Assembly (NCBI GenBank): GCA_963760225.1
Contig: CAVXCD010000003.1
Coordinates: forward strand, 806,001-870,000
Reading direction: 5' to 3'
Length of the DNA: 64,000 nucleotides
From: 13-2-20CM-66-19 sp963760225
GTDB lineage: Bacteria; Pseudomonadota; Gammaproteobacteria; Steroidobacterales; Steroidobacteraceae
In this document: positions 42,208-50,188 of the stretch, piece by piece
How the letters are laid out: every line of letters begins with the position of its first letter
How positions within the stretch are numbered: position 1 is the first letter of the stretch
Translations under genes and position numbers: made by a program
Notes under the pieces: generated by a model
What the model was told of the DNA's origin: nothing
Databases searched by the model: none
What the model saw: only the letters and a program-made list of their open reading frames with translations

Positions 42208-44127
42208 ATGGCAACTGAACCCGAGCGCGAACCCCTTTCGACCGAGGTTCGACGGCTAGAGAGCGAAGTCGGACCGCACGCGCATCACCCGCTCGTGCAT
42301 GTCCGCCTGTTCGATCAGCTGAAGCAACGCAACGTCTTCCGCGTCGCGGTGCTGTACCTGGTCGTGTGCTGGCTCATCCTGGACCCGGTACACGTTCTCT
42401 TTCACATGCTCGACGTACCCGTGTGGGCCAACCGGCTTGTGGTAATACTCATGGCCGTAGGCTTCCCGGCGGTCTTGATTTTCGCCTGGGCATACGAGAT
42501 CACGCCCGAGGGCTTAAGGCCCACGGTTGAAATCCCGCACGGGGAGTCCATTCGCGCGCTCACCGGGCGGCGGCTCAATCGGGCCATCATCGCGGTGCTC
42601 GCAGTGGCGCTGGCTTACTTTGCCCTGGACAAGTTCTGGATCTCGAAGCACGTAACCTTTCGGCCGGTGGAGTCCGCGGCTCAGCGGACGGGTGTACGCG
42701 CGAGTGCGACCCCCGCTGCCGCGGCCCCAGCAGCCGCCGCGGCCTTCACGCCACCGCCGCACTCCATCGCCGTGCTGCCGTTCGTGAACATAAGCGGGGA
42801 CAAAGAACAACAGTACTTCTCAGATGGACTGACGGACGAACTACTTAATTCACTCTCGCGAATCAACGAGCTGCAGGTAGCGGCACGCACATCATCGTTC
42901 TCATTTCAGGGCGAGCACCCGGACATTTCCACCGTCGCGCACAAGCTCAATGTCGGGGCGGTCTTGGAGGGGAGCGTGCGCCGGTCAGCGCACACCATCC
43001 GCATCACCGCGCAGTTGGTGAATGGGGTCACGGGGTTTCACCTCTGGTCACAGACCTATGACCGGGACCTCGGCGATGTGCTGGCGCTGCAGACGGAGAT
43101 CGCGAATGCAGTTGCAAGCGCCCTTAAGGTGGCCCTAATCGGCAACGTGGCGGCGAAGATCGAGTTAGGCGGAACACGCGATCCAGCCGCGTTTGACGCG
43201 TATCTGCGCGGCTCGAAGCTCGCTGCCGCCACGGCGCACAGCGCGGCGGAGGTGCGCGCGACAATAGATGCGTACACCGAAGCCCTTCGTGCGGATCCGA
43301 ACTTCGCTCTTGCATACGCCGCTCGAGCCAGGGCAAAAATGGGTTGGGGTTACTTCCTGATTGAAGCCCCACAGGATGCGTTTGCGAGCGCACGGACTGA
43401 CGCAGGCCACGCAATTGCCCTGGCGCCGGAGCTCGGCGACGCTCACGCAGCGCTCGGTGAAGTGCTTGAAACGGGATTTTTCGATTTCGCAGGCGCGGCA
43501 ATCGAGTACGAGCGCGCTCTGGCGCTTGCACCCGGAGATGCGAGGGTGCTGCGCGCCTACAGCCACTTTGCCACTTACATGGGCCACGCGGACGCGGCGA
43601 TCGCCTCTGCACGACGCAATGTTGAATTGGATCCGTTGAACGTACTGGCCTACCGCACTCTCGGTGAAGCGTTACATGCCGCCCGGCGCTATAAGGAAGC
43701 CATTGCCGCCTATGATCAAGCCATTGGCCTCAGCCCAGGTCACGCGAGCGAGGTCTATCAGCGTCGCGCCCGCTCATACTATCTGATGGGTAACTTCCCG
43801 CTGGCCAAAGCGTCGTGCGAGGCGGAGCCGGATCACTATCAGGTGGAGCTGTGCATGCCGTTAGTGTACGAGAGGCTCGGACAGCGGTCGGCAGCGGAAG
43901 TCGCGCTCGCGGCGGCGATCGCTGCCCAACGCGAGTTTTCGGCGTATCAATATGCGCAGATCTACGCACAATGGGGCGACACCAAGAAAGCACTCGACTG
44001 GCTCGAGACAGCCCTGCGCATACGGGATACGGGTCTGGAATATCTGAAGACCGATGCGTTTCTCGATCCGCTTCGCAGCCAGCCGCGCTTTCAGGCAATC
44101 GAGCGTCAACTCAAATTCCCCGACTGA
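42208..44127 (+). CDS. Membrane-anchored TolB-like/TPR protein
   Basis: The 639-residue protein has three hydrophobic segments near the N-terminus (about 43-65, 80-98 and 129-144), then a TolB-like/FlgO-like domain at about 185-320 (SIAVLPFVNISGDKEQQYFS, VGAVLEGSVRRSAHTIRI, WSQTYDRDLGDVLALQ) and about seven TPR repeats up to the end (AHAALGEVLE, LDPLNVLAYRTLGEA). Such proteins are frequent in Steroidobacteraceae and similar genomes, often fused to adenylate-cyclase, winged-helix or TIR domains. The N-terminal helices here replace a signalling domain. It is module 3 cargo. The ATG at 42208 precedes MATEPE. Confidence 0.85.
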   Translation: MATEPEREPLSTEVRRLESEVGPHAHHPLVHVRLFDQLKQRNVFRVAVLYLVVCWLILDPVHVLFHMLDVPVWANRLVVILMAVGFPAVLIFAWAYEITPEGLRPTVEIPHGESIRALTGRRLNRAIIAVLAVALAYFALDKFWISKHVTFRPVESAAQRTGVRASATPAAAAPAAAAAFTPPPHSIAVLPFVNISGDKEQQYFSDGLTDELLNSLSRINELQVAARTSSFSFQGEHPDISTVAHKLNVGAVLEGSVRRSAHTIRITAQLVNGVTGFHLWSQTYDRDLGDVLALQTEIANAVASALKVALIGNVAAKIELGGTRDPAAFDAYLRGSKLAAATAHSAAEVRATIDAYTEALRADPNFALAYAARARAKMGWGYFLIEAPQDAFASARTDAGHAIALAPELGDAHAALGEVLETGFFDFAGAAIEYERALALAPGDARVLRAYSHFATYMGHADAAIASARRNVELDPLNVLAYRTLGEALHAARRYKEAIAAYDQAIGLSPGHASEVYQRRARSYYLMGNFPLAKASCEAEPDHYQVELCMPLVYERLGQRSAAEVALAAAIAAQREFSAYQYAQIYAQWGDTKKALDWLETALRIRDTGLEYLKTDAFLDPLRSQPRFQAIERQLKFPD

Positions 44128-44230
44128 GTGCGAGCGGTCGTGGCAGGCAGCCGCCGGAGCTGGTGCGATCGCGGTGACAGGCCGGGGTATCGTGCTTCAA
44201 AGCGGACGCTCGCGATCGACCCCAACGGGT

Positions 44231-44312
44231 CATGAGCAGCCCGTCGCGAAAGCCCGCGCTGGGACAATTTTGGGACAGTCAGATCGTGACGTTGCGTGAT
44301 ATCAAATGACAC
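44231..44312 (+). repeat. Right-arm scar without tRNA core
   Basis: CATGAGCAGCCCGTCGCGAA is followed by the right-arm segment (GGGACAATTTTGGGACAGTC, then TGATATCAAATGACA) found before the tRNA cores at copies 3 to 5, but it breaks off before the core and runs into a truncated isochorismatase gene. This marks a deletion of an att site. Confidence 0.75.
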
Positions 44313-44333
44313 GACTGCGTCGCAGGTACATCG

Positions 44334-44489
44334 GTTGAGGCGCATGGGGCAGGGCTCCGGCGTCTGGAGCAGGCCGGCGGGAAGCCCATCGGCTGGGTTC
44401 AACTGATTTGCGAACTCCAGCGCGACTGGAATCGGACTGAGACAGTGCCTGAGTTTGCGAACATCCTGTTCGCAATCGAAGGCCACTAA
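44334..44489 (+). pseudogene. C-terminal fragment of an isochorismatase-like hydrolase
   Basis: A frame of 51 codons ends at TAA 44487-44489 and reads VEAHGAGLRRLEQAGGKPIG, then WVQLICELQRDWNRTETVPE, closing with FANILFAIEGH. This is the conserved end of isochorismatase-type cysteine hydrolases (YcaC-like); the catalytic part is missing. It directly follows the arm scar, so the upstream part was lost with the att site. Behind it, 44490-44782 holds one short dispersed AGCGGTCATTC element and no gene. Confidence 0.7.
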
Positions 44490-44782
44490 GACGCGGCGTA
44501 GCCGATCGAGGCGTTCACCCCCATGACCGGCTACTAACGGCCAACAGCGGAAGTACAGCACGCTGAAATGTTTGCCGGTAAGCGGTCATTCCCGCCATGC
44601 CGCCTCGGCTAGTAGTCCCGGAGTCGCGACAAGGGCGGCCGAGAGGCCGCAAGTTGCGCGCCAGATGCCTGCCAGCGCATCTTTCGGGCGCGAGCACCGC
44701 AGGACGCTCGCAGGGCGCGGCAGCACCTGTGCCTCTTAAACTCTGCACAACCTATGTTAACGTGACGGCCTAAAGAGCGACG

Positions 44783-46567
44783 GTGACCTCAGCAGTGGCC
44801 GATATCTTTCTTTCCTATTCCCGGACTGATAAGGCGCGAGTCTCTCCACTGGTTGCGGCGCTGGAGGCGCAGGGCTGGTCGGTGTGGTGGGACCCGGAAA
44901 TCACGCCCGGTGACGAGTTCGACGCGCTGATCAGCGCGGAACTGGAGCGGGCCCGCGCGGTCGTCGTGGTCTGGAGCACATCGTCAGTCGACTCGCGCTG
45001 GGTAAAGGGCGAGGCGCGCGACGCCGCGGATCGGGGGGTGCTGGTACCGGTCCGCTTCGACAATGCTCGCTTGCCGATCGACGTGCGTTCCATCCATACA
45101 ACTGACCTCGACGCGTGGCGCGAAGACCGCGAAAGCGCACCATTCAAAGCGCTGTGTGCGGCGCTCGAGGCGAAACTGAAACTGTCGGCGGCAAAGAAGA
45201 CGGCGGCGCAATCCGTGCCGCCCGCCGCTCCTCGCGTCGGGATCTGCGTGCTGCCCTTCGCCAACATGAGTGGCGATCAGGAGCAGGAGTACTTCAGCGA
45301 CGGCATCACCGAGGACATCATCACCGACCTGAGCAAGGTTTCGGCACTGGCGGTGGTTTCGCGCAACAGTGCCTTTATGTACAAGGGTAAGCACGTCGAT
45401 GTCCCGAAGCTCGTGCGCGAGCTCAAGGTCGGGCACATCCTCGAAGGGAGTGTGCGCAAAGCGGGTGGCCGCGTACGGATTAGCGCCCAGCTGGTCGACG
45501 GTTCGAGCAATGATCACATCTGGGCTGAGCGCTACGATCGCGATTTGAACGACATCTTCGCGTTGCAGGCCGAAATCTCCGAGGCCATCGTCAAGGCCCT
45601 GAAACTCAAGCTCCTGCCTGAGGAGAAGAAGGCGATTGAGCAACGCGGCACGGAAAATGTCGAGGCCTACAATCTTTATCTCTTGGCGCGACAGTCCTAC
45701 GTCACCGGCCATGAAGGCGATGCCCGGCGGACGCAAGCGATGATCCGCCTTTGCAGCCGAGCCATCGAAATCGACCCCAGTTATTCGCGCGCCTGGGCGC
45801 TCATGGCCATTGGACAGATGAACTTGTATTTCGTCCATGGCGGAAGAGTCGATGACGGTTTGGAATCAGCTGAGCGCGCCCTTGCGCTGGACGCCAATCT
45901 GGCCGAGGCCCATGCCGTCAAAGCCAGAATCCTGGCCCGGCAGGGTCGTCACGATGAGGCGGCCGCCGAGATCGATCTCGCCCTGCGTCTGGACCCCGAG
46001 TCCTACGAGGTCAACAGAGCAGCCGCGTATTTGCGCTACAGCCAGCGACGGCTGGACGAGGCCGGCCGCTATTACGAAAAGTCAATGAGTCTGATGGAGA
46101 CAGATTTGAATTCCTGTGCCATGTTGACCTCGTGTTACACCGCCGTCGGAAATTCCCAGGCTGCTCGGCGGGTCGCACAAACCACGCTCTCCCGATGCGA
46201 AAAGACTCTGGATCGGGATCCGAACAACGGAACGGCCATGGCCTACGGCGCCAATGCTCTTGCGACTATGGGGGAAGCCGAACGCGCCAAGGATTGGATC
46301 GGCCGTGCCCTGCTGATTGACCCGGACAATATGAACGCGCGCTACAACTTTTCCTGCGCCCTGGCGACCCGCTTGAAAGATCCGGACGCCGCACTCGAAC
46401 TGCTCGGTCCTTTTTTCGAGACGGTGGCCACTGGCTTCTTAAACCACACCAAAACCGATCCCGATCTCGATCCGCTGCGTGATGATCCGCGTTTCAAGGC
46501 GATGGTCGCGGCCGCCGAGAAGCGCCTCGTGGCGGCCAGTGGCGGGGGCTCCGCACCGGGGTCGTGA
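44783..46567 (+). CDS. TIR/TolB-like/TPR protein 1
   Basis: The 594-residue protein starts at a GTG with a TIR_2 domain at 7-130 (DIFLSYSRTDKARV, WSVWWDPEITPGDEFDALIS, then SSVDSRWVKGEARDA with Glu77 at the catalytic position of TIR NADases). No membrane helix follows. The TolB-like domain is at about 152-275 (ICVLPFANMSGDQEQEYFSD, LEGSVRKAGGRVRISAQLV) and TPR repeats cover 300-580. It belongs to a series of related genes at 42208, 53977 and 59337. Possible roles are NAD hydrolysis in stress or defence, or scaffolding; neither is shown. Confidence 0.88.
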   Translation: MTSAVADIFLSYSRTDKARVSPLVAALEAQGWSVWWDPEITPGDEFDALISAELERARAVVVVWSTSSVDSRWVKGEARDAADRGVLVPVRFDNARLPIDVRSIHTTDLDAWREDRESAPFKALCAALEAKLKLSAAKKTAAQSVPPAAPRVGICVLPFANMSGDQEQEYFSDGITEDIITDLSKVSALAVVSRNSAFMYKGKHVDVPKLVRELKVGHILEGSVRKAGGRVRISAQLVDGSSNDHIWAERYDRDLNDIFALQAEISEAIVKALKLKLLPEEKKAIEQRGTENVEAYNLYLLARQSYVTGHEGDARRTQAMIRLCSRAIEIDPSYSRAWALMAIGQMNLYFVHGGRVDDGLESAERALALDANLAEAHAVKARILARQGRHDEAAAEIDLALRLDPESYEVNRAAAYLRYSQRRLDEAGRYYEKSMSLMETDLNSCAMLTSCYTAVGNSQAARRVAQTTLSRCEKTLDRDPNNGTAMAYGANALATMGEAERAKDWIGRALLIDPDNMNARYNFSCALATRLKDPDAALELLGPFFETVATGFLNHTKTDPDLDPLRDDPRFKAMVAAAEKRLVAASGGGSAPGS

Positions 46568-46675
46568 TTCGGCGGGGTTGCCAATCAGCCAGGTCTATCT
46601 GCGTTGGCATCGGGGGCGCGGTTTGTGATGTCCCGGCAATAGCCGAGAATGCTCGGTTGAGGTGACACTCGTTAG

Positions 46676-47188
46676 TCATTCATGTTGCATCGAAGCATGA
46701 TCGTGCCCCGCCATCGCATCGGTTCCGTGATCCGCCAGTTGCGCATCGAACCATTCGTGCAGGGCCACCACCACCTTTGGATTGCGTGACGAGTACCGGA
46801 TCTCAGCACCAGACTGAACGTCTCGATAGCGCACCTGCAGATCTCCTGGGATGGCCGACTTGAGTGCCGCAAGCCCCGGCATGTCCGCGCCGTGAACGTC
46901 TGCCGAGGCGCCGAAGTCGCCGTGGGCGAACTTGTTCGCGATGTCCCTCAGGTGGTGACGAATTAATGCGGTCTGACCTGCGTCCCCCGGCGTCTTTAGG
47001 ATCACGCGCTGGATGCCACCGGTCGGCGTCTTGGTGAAGACATGGGTCGTCGCGTTCATGTCAAACGGCATCACATCGGCGCTGCGTTGCCTGACGATCT
47101 CCTGGCGCGCAGTGTCTGCCGTCTGGCTGAACGCCGGCGCGACCGCGAGGAGCGCCAAGCCCGTGAGCGTCGATACGAACGTGTTCAC
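46676..47188 (-). CDS. Conserved exported protein
   Basis: The 170-residue protein has a signal peptide (residues 1-22, ending APAFSQ) and a conserved domain with DMNATTHVFTKTPTGGIQRV, ALIRHHLRDIANKFAHGDFG and ALHEWFDAQLADHG. Similar proteins are often labelled aspartate carbamoyltransferase in databases, which I consider a misannotation since no ATCase motif is visible. His-rich ends (AGHDHASMQH) could bind metal. The function is unknown. Confidence 0.7.
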   Translation of the reverse strand: MNTFVSTLTGLALLAVAPAFSQTADTARQEIVRQRSADVMPFDMNATTHVFTKTPTGGIQRVILKTPGDAGQTALIRHHLRDIANKFAHGDFGASADVHGADMPGLAALKSAIPGDLQVRYRDVQSGAEIRYSSRNPKVVVALHEWFDAQLADHGTDAMAGHDHASMQHE

Positions 47189-47384
47189 TGCTGCTGTTCC
47201 AAGTATGACTGGCGGCTATAAGCGGACCGCGATCAGTAGTGGGCAGTTCCGATACAAAGCGCAGGTTTCGAGCACGGGCGTGCTACCTATTGATGTTGAG
47301 GCAACACCGCACGGCAATCCCCATCCAATTGCAGCGGCGGTTTCTGATTCCGCAAACCGGACGGTCGCGACAGGCAGCTCGGGG

Positions 47385-47600
47385 TCATGAGCCGCCCGTC
47401 GCGAACGCGGGCGCTGGGACAATTTTGGGACAGTCAGATCGTGACATTGCGTGATATCAAGTGACATCACGTGATACCAAGTGCCCGTTGCAATTGGGAA
47501 CTGCACTCGCATATCGTTGATCCGTAAGCCCCGTACACCCGTTTCACACGGCAGGGGCCACTGGTTCGATCCCAGTACCGCCCACCATTTAGAATCAAGC
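47385..47600 (+). repeat. att copy 4: right arm and tRNA core
   Basis: The right arm begins at GTCATGAGCCGCCCGTCGCG and continues with the conserved GGGACAATTTTGGGACAGTC and ten-base GTGATATCAA repeats; the core is 47542-47587. The left arm is almost absent: similarity stops a few bases behind the core, where the end of higA begins. The gene-free stretch 47189-47594 consists mainly of this repeat. Confidence 0.88.
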
Positions 47601-47903
47601 CGCGCGCGGAGCGTCCGTTAGTCCGATCGTGAGCCGCTTGCCTACCGCGACGGCAGCCTTCTGGACTGTCTCGAGCAGAACATTGGGATTCCCGGGGTCG
47701 AGGAGCCGCTCGAGCTGGCTGCGGCTCGTTCCCATCCGCTTTGCCATCTCACTCTTGCTCAGGCCTTCTTTCTTCATAGCTTCAGTCACTTCCCAGGACA
47801 ACACTCGCTTCCAGGCGAGTGCCGTCACCTCTTCGTAAAGCCCCTCGGTCTGCAGGAACTCGTCGAACGAGGAGCCCAGATGCTTATTTCGCTGTCTTGC
47901 CAC
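47595..47903 (-). CDS. higA: HigA-like XRE-family antitoxin
   Basis: The 102-residue protein has a helix-turn-helix of the Cro/C1 type (VTEAMKKEGLSKSEMAKRMG, then TSRSQLERLLDPGN). It follows the toxin gene with a 20-base overlap and presumably represses the pair through the double palindrome at 48264-48298. Its end abuts att copy 4. Confidence 0.87.
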   Translation of the reverse strand: MARQRNKHLGSSFDEFLQTEGLYEEVTALAWKRVLSWEVTEAMKKEGLSKSEMAKRMGTSRSQLERLLDPGNPNVLLETVQKAAVAVGKRLTIGLTDAPRAA

Positions 47904-48255
47904 TTTCCACCTCCTTCTGTCGCCTCACCGCCAGATCGAGCTCCCCCGCCGGCGTCTGCTGAGACTTCTTGATGAAACCGTGCAGCAGTACCATTTGCCC
48001 TTGATACACGAAGAACAGAACATGCGCGATGAGGTTCTGGGCCAGTGCGCTCCTCACCTCCCAAAGTCCCCGCCGTGATGTGAGCGCCCGGCAAGTTGGC
48101 ATACCCACTGGCCAGCCAAACTCGACGGTAGCGATATCCGTCCCTACGATCCGCTTGTCCTGGCGCGAGAGCGCTCTTAGCCACTTGCGCACGGGCTCGG
48201 CACCGGTCGCCGTCCTATAAAAGGTCGCCGGCAGAATCTTGCGCTTGGCGGTCAT
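47884..48255 (-). CDS. higB: HigB-like toxin (phage Gp49/RelE superfamily)
   Basis: The ATG at 48255 gives 123 residues that match the Gp49-like HigB family: PVRKWLRALSRQDKRIVGTD, then LWEVRSALAQNLIAHVLFFV and VLLHGFIKKSQQTPAGEL. These ribosome-dependent ribonucleases cut mRNA during translation. The frame is open to 48360 but the extra part crosses the operator. Toxin-first order with the antitoxin downstream is typical of HigBA. Confidence 0.88.
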   Translation of the reverse strand: MTAKRKILPATFYRTATGAEPVRKWLRALSRQDKRIVGTDIATVEFGWPVGMPTCRALTSRRGLWEVRSALAQNLIAHVLFFVYQGQMVLLHGFIKKSQQTPAGELDLAVRRQKEVESGKTAK

Positions 48256-48263
48256 TGCTCTCT

Positions 48264-48298
48264 GTACCTTATAAGGTACAGTGTACCTTATAAGGTAC
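48264..48298. promoter_or_regulatory. Double palindromic operator of higBA
   Basis: GTACCTTATAAGGTAC occurs twice without mismatch, at 48264-48279 and 48283-48298, with three bases between. Each is a perfect 16-base palindrome. It lies immediately upstream of higB and is the likely HigA binding site; the TATAAG inside may serve as the -10 element. Confidence 0.8.
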
Positions 48299-48343
48299 CA
48301 TGCTTCAAATACCGAAGGGAGAGCAAATTTGGGGTCCGGTTCG

Positions 48344-49090
48344 TCACGCTTTGGCGACAAATCGAAAAAACAGGGAGGTCCCGAGGGCTGTCAAACCCTG
48401 CGTTGATGCCCAGGTAAGGATCGCCGCCAGAATTCCCTTGCACCAAGAAAACACGCGCTTGCCTTGCAAAAACTGGGATGTCGCGAACCCAAAATACAGC
48501 GGCCAGATCAGCAGATAAGCACCGTAGAGGTCGCTCGCCGTCGCGTTGCCGGGGCGGAAAAGGTACCAGGCAGGAATGACGATCAGGGTGATGAAGAGGA
48601 CGCGCATACTCGACGCATATGCCGCAAGGACGAGATGCTCGGCAAAGTTGAAACCGCCGCGCGCGTCGAGAAGTCGCGAGAAGGCGGCCAGCAGCGGAAC
48701 CTCAGCGAGCATGACAACGTTGATATGAGTCTGCAGGAAGTTGGCAACGGCGTTCGGGTTGTTAGTCGAGACAGCACGGAACCCAGTGAGCGCGACCGCG
48801 GCAGACGCCGCGGCAACGACGACGAAGAGAAAAGCGAACGGTCCGAAGTATCGTTTCCGCTTTCCTTGGACGTAGCCTAGGGCAATCATCCCGGGTCGGA
48901 CGAGCAGCATTCGCACCAGGGATAAAACGCTTCGGTCCACATGAACGAAAGTGTGCAACAGATCGTGACCAATCTCGTGCAGCGTCAACCTTGTAGTGGC
49001 GGATTTCTGACCACAAGTCCCGCAGTACGCTTGCCCGAAAGCGAGGTCGGCGGCGCAGTTTCGGCATGTATCTGGAGCGTGGTCGGACAC
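48344..49090 (-). CDS. DUF3667 membrane protein with N-terminal zinc ribbon
   Basis: With the GTG at 49090 the protein has 248 residues. It begins with a Cys-x2-Cys pair set (CRNCAADLAFGQAYCGTCGQ) and then the DUF3667 segment (LTLHEIGHDLLHTFVHVDRS) and about five hydrophobic helices. The frame is open further to 49198, but homologues begin near the zinc ribbon. The function of DUF3667 is unknown. It is module 4 cargo. The stretch 49091-49513 upstream shows nothing convincing. Confidence 0.82.
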   Translation of the reverse strand: MSDHAPDTCRNCAADLAFGQAYCGTCGQKSATTRLTLHEIGHDLLHTFVHVDRSVLSLVRMLLVRPGMIALGYVQGKRKRYFGPFAFLFVVVAAASAAVALTGFRAVSTNNPNAVANFLQTHINVVMLAEVPLLAAFSRLLDARGGFNFAEHLVLAAYASSMRVLFITLIVIPAWYLFRPGNATASDLYGAYLLIWPLYFGFATSQFLQGKRVFSWCKGILAAILTWASTQGLTALGTSLFFRFVAKA

Positions 49091-49513
49091 GTTGATGATG
49101 GCAAGACCGGGAACTATCTGAAGCCGAGTGTATAACCAATTCCGCTGCGAAGAACGCTCAGTGCTCGCTGCTGCGCTTTGCACCTCAGGCATAACCAAAC
49201 TCTGGTCTCTGTGTTAATGAATATGGCGGCGCGCGCCTCGGTGTAGCACCCCACCAATCGGGCCTTGGACTGGATTCGAGCAGGCAACCCAATAGCGGCC
49301 GCTCGCGGCTGCCTGCTCCGAGTCAGCAGCGGTAATCGTGCGCGTGAGCATTACCTCGAGGAAGCTTTTCGAGAACTTATCGCAGCTGTTGGCACGCTTA
49401 AGCACGGAGCTACCAAGCGCGTGCCCTTATTCACGCCAACCCCGGGCGGATACTCGCTTTTAGTGCCAGACTAGCTGAGCCCCCGCTATTCTTGTTTCAA
49501 AAAGGATCCCTGA

Positions 49514-49762
49514 ATGGCCACTGAACACGCAGAATCCTCCACCTCGCGCGACTTTCAGGCATTGATTCTCGCCGAGCACCCAACGACGGGCACGCAAGAT
49601 GACGACGATGACCGAGACGATGAACATGCCGGTGAGAATGAGACACCCGTGCGCGAGGTCGACGAGAACACGGAAGCCCCCGAGGAGTTCGAGGTCGACG
49701 ATGAGGACGAGTTGGGCCATCCTGAAGATGACGACGTGGATGAAGATGAGGGCGAGAAGTAG
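49514..49762 (+). CDS. Small very acidic protein
   Basis: The 82-residue frame begins with ATG behind AAAAAGGATCC and encodes an unusually acidic, disordered protein (QDDDDDRDDEHAGENETPVR, then FEVDDEDELGHPEDDDVDED). In a high-GC genome long Asp/Glu runs on the sense strand can arise by chance, so the call is uncertain. If real, it resembles DNA-mimic or intrinsically disordered acidic proteins carried on mobile elements. Confidence 0.45.
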   Translation: MATEHAESSTSRDFQALILAEHPTTGTQDDDDDRDDEHAGENETPVREVDENTEAPEEFEVDDEDELGHPEDDDVDEDEGEK

Positions 49763-49850
49763 ATGCCGCTCCCGGGACCCTGTCGCCCATGGGAAATCCC
49801 CAGATCGACTGGCTGCCCGTGAGCGGACTGTCACGGAGGACAGCAACGGG

Positions 49851-50188
49851 CATGAGCCGCCCGTCGCGAAAGGGGTCGCTGGGACAATTTTGGGACAGTC
49901 AGATCGTGACATTGCGTGATATCAAGTGACATCACGTGATATCAAGTGCCTGTTGCAATTGGGATCTCCGCTCGCATATCGTTGATCCGTAAGCCCCGTA
50001 CCCCCGTTTCACACGGCAGGGGCCACTGGTTCGATCCCAGTACCGCCCACCATTCAGAACAAGAGTTTCGGATAATTTCCTAAACCTGCCGGTCTCGACT
50101 TTGGGACACTCCCTGCGACCGCTCGAGATTGCTCGAGGTTCCATGCTCAGACACGACAGGTCGCGACCGTCGGCGAGCGTCTGCTCCC
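49851..50188 (+). repeat. att copy 5: right arm, tRNA core, left arm
   Basis: The right arm runs from CATGAGCCGCCCGTCGCGAA through GGGACAATTTTGGGACAGTC; the core is 50007-50052; the left arm continues to the IS1182 insertion at 50189 and ends in GGCGAGCGTCTGCTCCC. It is the last tRNA-derived core in the window and closes module 4. Confidence 0.9.

Noticed and set aside
46676..47188. Aspartate carbamoyltransferase
   Set aside because: Similar proteins carry that label, but this one is exported, short and has no carbamoyl-phosphate motif.
48264..48298. CRISPR-like repeat
   Set aside because: Two adjacent palindromes with a three-base gap and no spacers; an operator fits better. No CRISPR array was seen elsewhere.
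49265..49474. 69-codon forward frame upstream of the acidic protein
   Set aside because: No ribosome site, no family features and atypical composition.
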